A stretch of DNA of 64,000 nt, taken from assembly GCA_963698015.1 (NCBI GenBank), contig OY969109.1, positions 434,001 through 498,000 of the forward strand, given 5' to 3'. This stretch comes from VAXT01 sp963698015. Lineage in GTDB: Bacteria > Actinomycetota > Thermoleophilia > Gaiellales > Gaiellaceae. Made by a program: the position numbers and the translations under genes. Positions 27,932 to 36,794 of the stretch are shown here, piece by piece (the first letter of the stretch is position 1; every line of letters starts with the position of its first letter). The notes below the pieces were generated by a model, which was not told the DNA's origin, made no database searches, and saw only the letters and a program-made list of their open reading frames with translations.

Positions 27932-29193
27932 GTCTCGACTGTGATCCGGCCGGAACGCTGGTGCGTGAGCCCAGCGCCTGCCCAGTCGACCACGGCCTTC
28001 GCGCGATCCTCATTCGTCGGCAGGAGCGCGAGGTGCACCGTCCCCCAGGCAACCTGCGCCGCCTTGCCCTTCATCGTGCGGCCGCCCATCATCTGCACGA
28101 CGGCCGAGCCCCGTCCGATCGTCGCCATCGTGCCCTTGTCGCGGTACTTGAACGGCTTCGGCTCCTTGCCCTCGACGAGCCGCGCGATCGTCTCGCCCGC
28201 GTGCTCACCGGACTGCAGAGCGACCGAGCCGAGCTGGGGCAGGACCTGCTGGGTCTTCGTGTCGGTGATGGCGGCGACGTCGCCCACTGCGAAGACCTCC
28301 TGGTGCGCCGGCATCCGGAGCTCGCCGTCGACGGCGATCCGGTTCCCCCGTTCGAGCTCGAGCCCGAGCGACTGGACGAGCGCGTTTCCCTGCAGGCCCG
28401 CGCCCCAGACGAGCGTGTGCGCCTTCAGCTCCTTCCCCGACTTGAGCTTGACCCGAAGCGGCGTGACCGACTCGACCACCTCTCCGGTCGTCACTTCGAC
28501 TCCGCGCTTCGTGAGCGCCTCGACGGCGTAGTTGCGGATGTCGGGCTTGAACATCGAGAAGATCTCCGGCCCGGCCTCGACGAGCACGATTCGAGCTGCG
28601 TCCTCGGGCACATCCGGGTAGTCCTTGCGAAAGACCCCCGAGTAGAGCTCCGCCAGCGCCCCCGCGGTCTCGACCCCTGTCGGGCCTCCTCCGACCACCA
28701 CGATATTGAGCGCTCCGTCGTCGATCAGGCCTGGGTCCTTGTCGGCGGCCTCCCACTGGCGCAGAACGTGGTTCTTCAGCCGCACAGCGTCGGTCAGCGT
28801 GTACAGCGGGAAGGCGTGGTCGGCCGCGCCTTCGACTCCGAAGAAGTTGACTTCCGCGCCGAGCCCGAAGACGAGGTAGTCGTAGCTCAGCGGCTTCAGT
28901 TCGGCGAATTGCACCTCGCGCGCGTCGAGGTCGACGGCCGTCACGCGGTCCTTGTGCATCCGCGTGTTGTCCTGGCCGTGGACAAGGTCGCGGATCGGAT
29001 GTCCGACGGCGGGCTGCTCGAGCAGGCCCGTCGCGACCTGGTACAGGAGCGGCTGGAAGGTGTGGTAGTCGTTCTTGTCGACGAGCACGACGTCGACGTC
29101 GCTCTTGTGCAGCTTCTGGGCCGCGCCGATCCCGGCGAAGCCGCCCCCGAGGACGAGGACGCGCGGCCGCGCCTTGTCCGCTCGATCGCTCAC
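27928..29193 (-). CDS. ndh: Type II NADH dehydrogenase
   Basis: A 421-residue non-proton-pumping NADH:quinone oxidoreductase on the inner face of the membrane. LVLGGGFAGIGAAQKL binds FAD and VVVGGGPTGVETAGALAELY binds NADH. VDKNDYHTFQPLLYQVATG and the C-terminal amphipathic tail are typical of NDH-2. It begins the ndh-SCP2-debranching operon. The TCACCCC...GGGGATGA dyad at 29229-29246 lies 36 bases upstream. It would feed electrons to the quinone pool used by cytochrome bd. Confidence 0.9.
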   Translation of the reverse strand: MSDRADKARPRVLVLGGGFAGIGAAQKLHKSDVDVVLVDKNDYHTFQPLLYQVATGLLEQPAVGHPIRDLVHGQDNTRMHKDRVTAVDLDAREVQFAELKPLSYDYLVFGLGAEVNFFGVEGAADHAFPLYTLTDAVRLKNHVLRQWEAADKDPGLIDDGALNIVVVGGGPTGVETAGALAELYSGVFRKDYPDVPEDAARIVLVEAGPEIFSMFKPDIRNYAVEALTKRGVEVTTGEVVESVTPLRVKLKSGKELKAHTLVWGAGLQGNALVQSLGLELERGNRIAVDGELRMPAHQEVFAVGDVAAITDTKTQQVLPQLGSVALQSGEHAGETIARLVEGKEPKPFKYRDKGTMATIGRGSAVVQMMGGRTMKGKAAQVAWGTVHLALLPTNEDRAKAVVDWAGAGLTHQRSGRITVET

Positions 29194-29228
29194 CTCTCCT
29201 CAAGTTACCGTCGTCACGCCCCGCCCGC

Positions 29229-29246
29229 TCACCCCAAGGGGATGAA
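29229..29246. promoter_or_regulatory. TCACCCC-AA-GGGGATGA dyad, copy B (ndh / 29292 gene)
   Basis: An 18-base near-perfect palindrome placed in the divergent region, 36 bases from the ndh start and 46 from the 29292 start. It belongs to the looser TCAyCC...GGrTGA group seen several times in the window. Confidence 0.45.
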
Positions 29247-29291
29247 GCCGGAAACGACGCTCTCGGGTGCGCTTTTGGAGAGGATGCACGC

Positions 29292-29960
29292 ATGTCCGAT
29301 GAGCGCGGCACGCAAGCTGGCAAGCGCGTCGAAGGTCTGATCGATCGTCACGAGCGGTCGATCGTCGTTGTGGAGGCCTTGCTCCTCTCGATCGTGACGC
29401 TCACGGCGGCCTGGTCGGGCTACTCGGCGGCGAGGTGGCACAGCGAGTCCTCGCTCAAGCTGGCCAAGGCCTCGGCGACGCGGACGAAAGCGAACCGCGC
29501 CTTCCAAGGGGCCTTGACGTTTCGTACCCAGGATGCGGCGGACTTCAACGCCTGGTTCGCGGCCTATCTCGCAGGCGACAAGCGTGGCGAGCGCGTCGCT
29601 GAGAGGCGATTCCGGACCGAGTACGACATCGCCTTTCGAGCCTGGCTTGCGACGAAGCCCTTCGTGAACCCGAACGCGCCGAAGGGGCCCCAGTACATGC
29701 CGCAGTACAGGCCGGCTGGCGCAGCCCTCGCGAAGAGTCTCGACGCCCAAGCTGACGCGGATTACGCAGAGGGGCAGAAAGCGGCCTCCACAGGCGACAA
29801 GTACATCCGTGTGACGGTAGTCCTGGCGAGCGTGCTCTTCATCGTCGGGATCAGCAGCCACTTTCCCGTACGACGTGTGCGCATGAGTCTGATCGCCTTG
29901 GGAGCTGCTCTGCTCGTCTTGGCGGCGGTTCAGATCCTCCAGTTGCCGGGGCCGCCGTAA
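29292..29960 (+). CDS. Membrane protein, DUF4337-like
   Basis: A 222-residue protein with one N-terminal helix (VVVEALLLSIVTLTAAWSGY) followed by a long soluble helical part and two C-terminal helices (VTVVLASVLFIVGISSHF and MSLIALGAALLVLAAVQIL). The signature AAWSGYSAARWHSESSLKLA and FRAWLATKPFVNPNAPKGPQ recur in the protein at 58124-58756, so the two are paralogues. The function is unknown. The next gene starts in its stop codon (TAATG), so they form an operon. Confidence 0.75.
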   Translation: MSDERGTQAGKRVEGLIDRHERSIVVVEALLLSIVTLTAAWSGYSAARWHSESSLKLAKASATRTKANRAFQGALTFRTQDAADFNAWFAAYLAGDKRGERVAERRFRTEYDIAFRAWLATKPFVNPNAPKGPQYMPQYRPAGAALAKSLDAQADADYAEGQKAASTGDKYIRVTVVLASVLFIVGISSHFPVRRVRMSLIALGAALLVLAAVQILQLPGPP

Positions 29961-30790
29961 TGAACCTCCTATGGGCGGCGCTCATCGTTGCGGTCGTGAG
30001 CGTGGTGGCCACCACCGCCATGCTTTTCGTCCGGCGTCATGCTCCCGAGGGCAGCTACTTCGAAGACGGCGACCGCGCGGCCGGAGTGTTCGGCGTCCTC
30101 GCGACCGGTTTTGCCGTTCTCCTCGGCTTCGTTGTCTTTCTTGCCTTCGAGAGCTTCGACACGTCGCGTAGCGGCGCCGAGGCCGAGGCGCAGGTCGTGG
30201 CGCAGCAATTCGAGACGGCCCAACTCATGCCCGCCGCCGTGCGCGCCCGCTTCTCGGGTGAGCTCGTCTGCTACGCACGCACAGTCGTGCACCAGGAATG
30301 GCCGCGGATGGAGTCGGGCACCATCGGCGACGCGTACAACCCCTGGACGGTTGCAATGTTCCGCACCCTGAGGACAATCGAGCCGCGGTCGGCGTCCGAG
30401 CAGGCCGCGTACAGCAAGTGGCTCGACCAGCGCTCCGACCGCGAGAGTGCGCGCGCCGACCGTACGCACGGGGCAGAAGGAGTGATCCCGATTCCGCTCT
30501 GGATCGTGCTGTTTCTGACCGGCGGGATCATCTTCGTCTTCATGCTCTTCTTCGCGGACAGCGCCGAGCGAGCGATCGTGCAAGCGACAATGATGGGCAG
30601 CGTCGCGATCGTGATCACCTCTACGCTGCTCCTCCTGTGGTTCCTCGACAATCCCTACCACCACGGCTCGGGCGGTCTGCGACCGGTCGCTATGGAGCGG
30701 ACGCTCGGGCTCGTGACGCCCGGGGCGGGCATCGCCACCCGGCCCTTCGAGCTCCCGTGCGACGCGCAGGGAGCTTCGCGCGCGCGGTGA
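29960..30790 (+). CDS. Bestrophin-like DUF4239 membrane protein
   Basis: A 276-residue protein with helices at LWAALIVAVVSVVATTAMLF, GVFGVLATGFAVLLGFVVFL, IPLWIVLFLTGGIIFVFMLF and QATMMGSVAIVITSTLLLLW. The spacing of two N-terminal helices, a soluble helical domain and two C-terminal helices fits DUF4239. The NPYHHGSGGLRPVAMERTL segment after the last helix is also typical. Channel activity is inferred from the family name only. It is translationally coupled to the 29292 gene. Confidence 0.78.
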   Translation: MNLLWAALIVAVVSVVATTAMLFVRRHAPEGSYFEDGDRAAGVFGVLATGFAVLLGFVVFLAFESFDTSRSGAEAEAQVVAQQFETAQLMPAAVRARFSGELVCYARTVVHQEWPRMESGTIGDAYNPWTVAMFRTLRTIEPRSASEQAAYSKWLDQRSDRESARADRTHGAEGVIPIPLWIVLFLTGGIIFVFMLFFADSAERAIVQATMMGSVAIVITSTLLLLWFLDNPYHHGSGGLRPVAMERTLGLVTPGAGIATRPFELPCDAQGASRAR

Positions 30791-30797
30791 GTCCGCG

Positions 30798-30922
30798 GTT
30801 CATCCGGATGATTCGAGCAGGCTGCCTTGAAACGCGCCCAATCCGCAGGGAGGATGTGGCTGTACCTGGCGCGACGAGCGCACTCAGGTTCGAGCAGGAG
30901 CACGAAAGAGGTGGAGTGAATG
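30798..30922 (+). promoter_or_regulatory. Repeated leader, copy C (upstream of FGE)
   Basis: Begins GTTCATCCGGATGATTCGAG, in which TCATCCGGATGA is a perfect 12-base palindrome, and ends GAAAGAGGTGGAGTGA before the ATG. Start and end are nearly identical to the leaders at 31890-32010 and 37626-37746. The middle is less conserved and four bases longer. Confidence 0.7.
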
Positions 30923-31880
30923 AGCGACTCGACGGTGGCGGGATCCTGCTGCGCGCCCTCGAGCGGCCGGCCGGTTGGAGGACAGACCGCGAGCGGTGTT
31001 CTCGCCAGGCGACGGCGACGCGACGAACCTCGTGCTCCTGGGCGGAGGCTCGTTTGCGATGGGCAGCGCCGATCGCTGGTCGTATCCCGAAGACGGCGAG
31101 GCGCCCGTCAAGGACGTGGAGGTGTCCTCGTTCTCGATCGGCGCTCACGCGGTCTCGAACGCCGACTTCGCCCGCTTCGTCGAGGAGACCGGCTACGTAA
31201 CCGATGCGGATCGGTTCGGGTGGTCGTTCGTCTTCGCCGGCCTGCTCCCAGACGACTTCCCACCCACCGAGGGTGTCGTACGCGCCCCCTGGTGGCGCAA
31301 GGTCGAAGGCGCCGGCTGGCGCCATCCAGAGGGCCTGCACTCCTCGATCGAGGAGCGGCTCGACCACCCGGTCGTGCACGTCTCCTGGGAGGACGCGGCC
31401 GCGTACTGTGCCTGGGCGAAGGCGAGGCTTCCCACTGAGGCGGAGTGGGAGTTCGCCGCTCGCGGGGGACTGGAGGGGAAGGCGTTCCCGTGGGGCGACG
31501 AGCGGGAGCCCGGCGGAGAGCACAGGATGAATGTCTGGCAAGGCGACTTTCCGGTCCGCAACACGGCAGCCGACGGCTTCGTAGGGACAGCGCCCGTCGG
31601 CTCCTTCCCTCCCAACGACCATTGCCTGTACAACATGACCGGCAACGTCTGGGAGTGGACGGCGGATTGGTTCCACCCGACGTTCCGTCAGCGCGATAGG
31701 CGAAGGGATCCGGCCGGGCCACCAAACGGTACGAGCAGGGTGCAGAAGGGCGGGTCGTACCTCTGCCACCAGTCCTACTGCCGGCGCTACCGCGTTGCAG
31801 CGCGCCAGGGCTTGACGCCCGACTCCTCGACCGGAAACGTCGGCTTCCGCTGCGCCCAGGACGGCGAGACTACCGGCTAA
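30920..31880 (+). CDS. Formylglycine-generating enzyme (sulfatase-modifying factor), probable one-base frameshift near the N-terminus
   Basis: An FGE-sulfatase domain protein that converts a cysteine of its sulfatase partner to formylglycine. The core has LVLLGGGSFAMGSADRWSYP, DHPVVHVSWEDAAAYCAWAK, RLPTEAEWEFAARGG and KGGSYLCHQSYCRRYRVAAR, which holds the two active-site cysteines. The strong leader and RBS point to the ATG at 30920, and SCCAPSS after it is a common N-terminus in this group. The core, however, lies in the next frame, so one extra base between about 30945 and 31005 is likely. Starts at TTG 30975 or GTG 30996 would avoid the shift. Its natural partner is the next gene. Confidence 0.82.
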
Positions 31881-31889
31881 TCGTCCGAC

Positions 31890-32010
31890 GTTCATCCGGG
31901 TGATTCGAGCCGGGTGCCTTGCAGCGTGCCTGACCTACCGGAAGGATGTCGTCGTGAACGCGACCGTGCTCCGATTCGAGCAACCGAATCCGAAAGAGGT
32001 GGAGTGAATG
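31890..32010 (+). promoter_or_regulatory. Repeated leader, copy D (upstream of sulfatase)
   Basis: A 121-base leader that starts GTTCATCCGGGTGATTCGAG and ends GAAAGAGGTGGAGTGAATG. It has the same length as copy F (37626-37746) and differs at about 13 positions by eye. A 37-base stretch in the middle is identical in both. The similarity continues into the first codons. Confidence 0.75.
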
Positions 32011-34413
32011 AGCGAGCCAACGATCGATCGGACGGTTCTGCCGATTCGGCGCCCACCGTTCAGCGGCGAGACGAAGAAGACGCTCGAGGGCTCCGAGCCC
32101 GACTGGGATCAGGCGAGCCACGTCCAGCCGCCCGAGGACGCGCCGAACGTGCTGGTCGTCCTGATCGACGACGCCGGCTTCGGCAATCCGAGCACCTTCG
32201 GCGGCGCGATCCAGACCCCGAACTACACCCGGCTCGCGGACAACGGACTGCGGTACAACCGCTTCCACGTCACGGCGCTCTGCTCGCCGACTAGGGCGGC
32301 GCTGTTGACGGGGCGCAATCACCACCGGGTCGGCTTCGGCATGGTGGGTGAGTTCTCCGGCCCGTTCCCGGGCTACAACGCGACGATTCCCCGTGATTGC
32401 GCGCCGTTTCCCCGCATCCTCCAGGAGAACGGCTACCTGACCGGAGCGTTCGGGAAGTGGCATCTGACCCCGGACAACCAGCAGGGGTTCTCGGGTCCGT
32501 TCGACCGCTGGCCGCCGCGGCTCGGGTTCGATTACTTCTGGGGCTTCCTCGGCGGCGAGGCCGGGCAGTACGACCCGTTGATCGCCGAGAACCAGAAGAT
32601 GATCGGCGTCCCCGAGGCCAAGGACGGCGAGCAGTACTACTTCCAGGACGATCTCGCCGACAAGACGATCGACTGGCTCCACAAGATCCGCTCCGAGAAG
32701 CAGAAGACGCCGTGGTTTGCCTACGTCGCGACCGGCTGCAGCCATGCCCCTCACCACGTGCCGCGCAGGTGGTCTGACAAGTACCAAGGCGCGTTCGACA
32801 AGGGCTGGGACGTGATGCGCGAGGAGACGTTCGCGCGACAGAAGGAGCTCGGCGTCGTCCCCGCCGACGCGGAGCTGCCACCGCGCAACGACGCGTTCCC
32901 CACGTGGGACTCGCTCGACGAGACGCATAAGCGCCTCTACGCGCGCCAGATGGAGGTCTACGCGGGCTACTCCGAGAACGCCGACTGGAACATCGGCCGG
33001 ATCGTCGACGCGATCGACGAGCTCGGCGATCTCGAGAACACCGTCGTGCTCTGGATCTGGGGCGACAACGGCGCCAGCATGGAAGGAACGCTCACGGGGA
33101 CGTTCAACGAGCTGACGACGCTGAACGGGATCCCGCTCACGCCGGAGGAGCAGATGGGGCTCCTCTTCAAGCACGGCGGCCTCGAGGCCTGGGGCGACGA
33201 GCAGCTCGCACCGCATTACTCCGCCGGCTGGGCCTGGGCGGGCAACGCCCCGTTCGACTGGGGCAAGCAGGTGGCCTCGCATCTTGGCGGCACCCGGAAC
33301 CCGATGGTCGTGCACTGGCCCGGCGGCATCGGAGACCCCGGCGCGATCCGCAGCCATTACACGCACGTTAACGACGTCGGCGCGACCGTCCTCGAGCTCG
33401 CTGGCATCCCGATGCCCGCGACGATCGACGGGGTCGAGCAGCAGCCGTTCGACGGTGTCACGTTCGCCGATTCGCTCTCGGATGCCGGCGCGCCCGAGCG
33501 GCACACGCAGCAGTACTACGAGATCCTCGGCAACCGAGGGATGTACAAGGACGGCTGGCTGCTTGCACAGCGGCTGCGACGGATCCCGTGGGACCTCGAT
33601 CCGGAGAAGCTGCGCGCGTTCGGGCCGGGCTGGAATCCCGACGACGAGCCGATCGAACTCTACTACCTGCCCGACGACTTCACGCAATCGAAGAACGTGG
33701 CTGCCGACCATCCGGAGAAGGTCCAGGAGCTCAGCGAGCTCTTCTGGGCGGAGGCCGAGGCCAACAATGTCCTGCCGCTCCTCGGCGGGATGACGTCCTT
33801 CTTCGGCATGGTGCCGCCGCTACCGGAAGAGTCGAAATTCGTCTTCCGCGGTGACATCCAGAATATCCCCAGCGGGATGATTCCGCGGATCTACAACCAC
33901 TCGTACACGATCAGCGCCGACTTGGTCGTCCCCGAGGGCGGCGTCGAGGGCGTGATCGTCGCAGAGGCCGACCATCTCGGCGGTTTCTCACTCTTCGTGC
34001 AGGATGGGAAGCTGAAGCACACGTACTCGATGCTCGGAGTGCTCGAATACACCCAGGCGGCCGAGCAGCCGCTCCCCACCGGCGAGGTGAACGTCGAGCT
34101 CGTGTTCACGGCCGACGCGCCGAAGCCGGCGACCGGCGGCGAGGTGACGCTGCTGGTCAACGGCGAGCCGGTCGCGAGCGGGCGGATGGAGCACACCGTT
34201 CCGGGCCGCTTCTCGGGTTACTCCGGCATGGACATCGGTCGCGACAACGGGCTCGTCGTCGACCGCAGCTATGCCGACAAGGCGCCGTTCCGCTTCACAG
34301 GGGAGATCAAGCAGGTCGTGTTCGACGTCGCTCCGGACCTGAGCGACGAGGACCGGCACGCGCTGCACGAGCAGGCAGCGCAGGCGCTTGCGGCCCATGC
34401 GGCGAGCGCTTAG
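32008..34413 (+). CDS. Type I (formylglycine) sulfatase, arylsulfatase family
   Basis: An 801-residue sulfatase. NVLVVLIDDAGFGNPSTFGG carries the metal-binding aspartates and LCSPTRAALLTGRNHH the C-x-P-x-R motif with Cys92 for formylglycine. FGKWHLTP and LWIWGDNGASMEGT add further active-site residues. A C-terminal beta-rich extension follows (about residue 620 on). No signal peptide is seen, so it would be cytoplasmic, unlike many arylsulfatases. The FGE gene immediately upstream supplies the activating enzyme. The sulfate ester substrate is unknown. A SulP permease gene lies 8 kb downstream. Confidence 0.92.
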   Translation: MSEPTIDRTVLPIRRPPFSGETKKTLEGSEPDWDQASHVQPPEDAPNVLVVLIDDAGFGNPSTFGGAIQTPNYTRLADNGLRYNRFHVTALCSPTRAALLTGRNHHRVGFGMVGEFSGPFPGYNATIPRDCAPFPRILQENGYLTGAFGKWHLTPDNQQGFSGPFDRWPPRLGFDYFWGFLGGEAGQYDPLIAENQKMIGVPEAKDGEQYYFQDDLADKTIDWLHKIRSEKQKTPWFAYVATGCSHAPHHVPRRWSDKYQGAFDKGWDVMREETFARQKELGVVPADAELPPRNDAFPTWDSLDETHKRLYARQMEVYAGYSENADWNIGRIVDAIDELGDLENTVVLWIWGDNGASMEGTLTGTFNELTTLNGIPLTPEEQMGLLFKHGGLEAWGDEQLAPHYSAGWAWAGNAPFDWGKQVASHLGGTRNPMVVHWPGGIGDPGAIRSHYTHVNDVGATVLELAGIPMPATIDGVEQQPFDGVTFADSLSDAGAPERHTQQYYEILGNRGMYKDGWLLAQRLRRIPWDLDPEKLRAFGPGWNPDDEPIELYYLPDDFTQSKNVAADHPEKVQELSELFWAEAEANNVLPLLGGMTSFFGMVPPLPEESKFVFRGDIQNIPSGMIPRIYNHSYTISADLVVPEGGVEGVIVAEADHLGGFSLFVQDGKLKHTYSMLGVLEYTQAAEQPLPTGEVNVELVFTADAPKPATGGEVTLLVNGEPVASGRMEHTVPGRFSGYSGMDIGRDNGLVVDRSYADKAPFRFTGEIKQVVFDVAPDLSDEDRHALHEQAAQALAAHAASA

Positions 34414-34427
34414 GACGAGGATGAAAC

Positions 34428-34445
34428 GGGTTGCATCCGATGAGG
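34428..34445 (+). promoter_or_regulatory. Weak TCAyCC-type dyad, copy E (first DUF1269 gene)
   Basis: GGGTTGCATCCGATGAGG is a degraded version of the start of the repeated leaders (GGTTCATCCGGATGA). It lies about 45 bases upstream of the 34489 start. Low confidence because it lacks the rest of the leader. Confidence 0.3.
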
Positions 34446-34447
34446 GC

Positions 34448-34492
34448 ATGAGCTCGGTCGGCGACGACACACCGAAGGAGGCAGGTTCATGA
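34448..34492 (+). other. Possible 14-codon upstream ORF
   Basis: ATG at 34448 encodes MSSVGDDTPKEAGS and its TGA overlaps the ATG of the first DUF1269 gene (ATGA). The arrangement could couple translation. There is no clear RBS of its own, and it may be chance or a worn remnant. Confidence 0.3.
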
Positions 34493-35007
34493 ACGACAAC
34501 GACCAGCTGGACGTGCTGGTAGCCGTGTACCTGATTCCCGAGCTTGCGCAGCAGGACTTCGACTCGTTCGTGAAGCTCGCCCAGGAGAAGGCGATCTCGA
34601 CCGACGGAGTGGTGCTCGTCACTAAGGACGCAGAGGGTGAAGTGACGGTGCAGGAGACGGGTGACCACCTGGGGCACAAGGGCGCCAAGGTCGGGGGAGG
34701 CGTGGGACTCGTCGTGGGGCTGTTCGCACCCCCGCTTCTCGCAGCCACCGCGATCGGGGCGGCTGCTGGCGGCGTCATGGGAAAGGTCACTCGCAAGCGT
34801 GTCCAGGCGGGAATCGGCGAGAAGATGGACGACGCACTGCCGCCCGGCTCGTCGGGAGTCATCGCGATCTACGACCATGGCGACGCCGATGCGGTTGCCG
34901 GTGTGCTGGGGAACTCCATCCGCTCGTCGATCGCGCAGATCGACAAGGCCTCTGCAAAGGAGCTGAAGGCGGGTCTCGAAGAAGCCTCGGCCGGGCTCGC
35001 GGGATGA
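34489..35007 (+). CDS. DUF1269 family protein, copy 1
   Basis: A 172-residue protein starting MNDNDQLDVLVAVYLIPELA. A ferredoxin-like N-terminal half leads to a glycine-rich hydrophobic centre (GVGLVVGLFAPPLLAATAIG) and a C-terminal half with GVIAIYDHGDADAV. The family is associated with membranes and stress regulons in actinobacteria, but its biochemistry is unknown. Copy 2 (37744-38319) is highly similar at protein and DNA level, so duplication was recent. An AAGGAGG lies about seven bases before the ATG. Confidence 0.85.
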   Translation: MNDNDQLDVLVAVYLIPELAQQDFDSFVKLAQEKAISTDGVVLVTKDAEGEVTVQETGDHLGHKGAKVGGGVGLVVGLFAPPLLAATAIGAAAGGVMGKVTRKRVQAGIGEKMDDALPPGSSGVIAIYDHGDADAVAGVLGNSIRSSIAQIDKASAKELKAGLEEASAGLAG

Positions 35008-35011
35008 GACG

Positions 35012-35035
35012 ATGAGCTCCGAGCGGGGCGAGTAG
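35012..35035 (+). pseudogene. Seven-codon vestige of the SDR gene
   Basis: Just after the stop of DUF1269 copy 1, ATGAGCTCCGAGCGG continues for seven codons (MSSERGE) to a TAG. The same ATGAGCTCCGA start, at the same distance after DUF1269 copy 2, begins the SDR gene at 38324. The stub is therefore the end of a duplicated segment that included the start of the SDR gene. Confidence 0.65.
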
Positions 35036-35045
35036 GTCCACGCTC

Positions 35046-36512
35046 ATGGGCGTGACCAAAATCAAGCACCCGAGCATCGACGAGCGTCGGTCGAAGGGGA
35101 AGAACGCACGTGGACTGACGGCTACCTCGGCTCACGCCGGCTGGAGGCCGGCCGGAGATCGCCCAGACCCGGTTGCGCTTCTCGAGGAGCAGAATGCGAC
35201 CCGCGAGCCCGACCTGGTGCCGGTGCGCCACGGCCGGATGCTGGTCTCCCCGTTCACCTTCTACCGGGGCGCCGCCAAGATCATGGCCGCCGACCTGGAG
35301 CACACGCCCAGGGCCGGTTTGGACGTCCAGCTCTGCGGCGACGCCCACCTGTCGAACTTCGGGGTGTTCGCGTCACCGGAGCGACAGCTGCTGTTCGACC
35401 TGAACGACTTCGACGAGACGCTGCCTGGCCCGTTCGAGTACGACGTGAAGCGGTTGTCTGCGAGCTTGACGGTCGCGGCGCGTAACAACGGCTTCAGCAA
35501 GCCCGACGCTCGCGATGCCACACTCGCCTCGGTGAGCGCCTACCGGATGGCGATGGCCGATTTCGCCAAGATGTCCACGATGGAGGTCTGGTACGCCCAT
35601 CTGTCCGAAGCGACGCTGATGGCGGCGATCGAGAGCTTCTCAGGTGCGAGCAAGGGCAAGTCGGGGAAGAAGAAGAAGAAGGCGGCGAAGGCAGCAAAGA
35701 AGAGAGTGGAACATGAGGCGAAGGCGGCGAGGAAGGCCGCTGAGAAGGCCCGCACGCGCGACAGCATGCAGGCCCTGGCGAAGCTCGGCGAGCTCGTCGA
35801 CGGCCGCTACCGGATCGTCAGCCAGCCGCCGATCGTCATCCCGATGCGCGACCTGGAAGGGATGTACGGCATCTCCGCCGATGAGTTCGAGCATACGATC
35901 CACGAGCAGTTCCACGCCTATCGGGCGACGTTGCAGGACGACCGCCGCCACCTGCTCGAGCAGTTCCAGATCATGGATACGGCGCGCAAGGTCGTCGGCG
36001 TGGGCAGCGTTGGCACGCGCGCGTTCATCGTCTTGCTCCAGGGGCGCGACGAGAACGATCCACTGTTCCTCCAGGTCAAGGAGGCAACGGCCTCGGTGCT
36101 CGAGGATCATCTGCCGAAGAGTCGCTACAAGCAGCCCGGCGAGCGTGTCGTGAAAGGGCAGCGGATGATGCAGGCCGCGAGCGACATCTACCTGGGCTGG
36201 ACCAAGGGCGCGCAGGAGAACCGCTACCTCTACTGGCGCCAGCTCCGTGACATGAAGGGCTCCGCCGACGTCGAGTCGTTGACGCCGGCCGCGCTCGGGT
36301 TCTACGCGCGCCAATGCGCATGGACGCTCGCCCGGGCGCACGCCCGCTCGGGAGACCCGATCGCGATCACCTCCTACCTGGGCAAAGGTGATGCGTTCGA
36401 CGAGGCGATAGTCGACTTCTCGGAGCGCTACGCCGACCAGAACGAGCGCGACTTCGACGCCTTCACGGACGCTGTCCGAACCGGTCGACTGGAGGCGATC
36501 GAAGGGGTCTGA
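35046..36512 (+). CDS. DUF2252 family protein
   Basis: A 488-residue cytoplasmic protein of the DUF2252 family, thought to share the aminoglycoside-phosphotransferase/kinase fold. VRHGRMLVSPFTFYRGAAKI, LCGDAHLSNFGVFASPERQ and FDLNDFDETLPGPFEYDVKR are the conserved motifs; DAHLSNFG resembles the kinase catalytic loop and DLNDFD the metal-binding segment. A lysine/alanine-rich insert (about residues 199-235, GKKKKKAAKAAKKR) is unusual and probably flexible. Catalysis has not been shown for the family as far as I know. It is surrounded by stress-associated small genes. Confidence 0.85.
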   Translation: MGVTKIKHPSIDERRSKGKNARGLTATSAHAGWRPAGDRPDPVALLEEQNATREPDLVPVRHGRMLVSPFTFYRGAAKIMAADLEHTPRAGLDVQLCGDAHLSNFGVFASPERQLLFDLNDFDETLPGPFEYDVKRLSASLTVAARNNGFSKPDARDATLASVSAYRMAMADFAKMSTMEVWYAHLSEATLMAAIESFSGASKGKSGKKKKKAAKAAKKRVEHEAKAARKAAEKARTRDSMQALAKLGELVDGRYRIVSQPPIVIPMRDLEGMYGISADEFEHTIHEQFHAYRATLQDDRRHLLEQFQIMDTARKVVGVGSVGTRAFIVLLQGRDENDPLFLQVKEATASVLEDHLPKSRYKQPGERVVKGQRMMQAASDIYLGWTKGAQENRYLYWRQLRDMKGSADVESLTPAALGFYARQCAWTLARAHARSGDPIAITSYLGKGDAFDEAIVDFSERYADQNERDFDAFTDAVRTGRLEAIEGV

Positions 36513-36562
36513 CAGAACGTGGCACCGACGCAAGTCCTGACAACAACTGAAGGAGGCTTCTC

Positions 36563-36730
36563 ATGTGGTGGGGAATCGGCTTAGGCGCTCTTCTCTGGAT
36601 CATCCTGTTTGTCTGGCTCGGCCTAAGGACGCTCCGGAACGGACACGGATGGCTGTTCTTCTTCGGAATCTTCTTCCCGCTGCTTTGGATCTTCGGCGCA
36701 TTCATGCAACCCGCGCAGGCGCAGGGCTAG
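36563..36730 (+). CDS. MWWG-type 55-residue membrane microprotein
   Basis: Encodes MWWGIGLGALLWIILFVWLG, then GHGWLFFFGIFFPLLWIFGA and a short PAQAQG tail. It has the same layout as the 59-residue protein at 9818-9997. GAAGGAGG precedes the ATG. Two membrane helices with almost no loops suggest a microprotein that modulates a larger membrane partner. The function is unknown. Confidence 0.75.
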   Translation: MWWGIGLGALLWIILFVWLGLRTLRNGHGWLFFFGIFFPLLWIFGAFMQPAQAQG

Positions 36731-36794
36731 TGAACATCATTCCCATCAAGTAGCCGAGGCCAGGAGAGACACCCACGGAGCTGGAAGGAGTTTC

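Noticed and set aside
35640..35760. Lysine-rich stretch in the DUF2252 gene as a possible frame error
   Set aside because: The frame is uninterrupted and conserved motifs on both sides are in the same frame, so it is an insert rather than an error.
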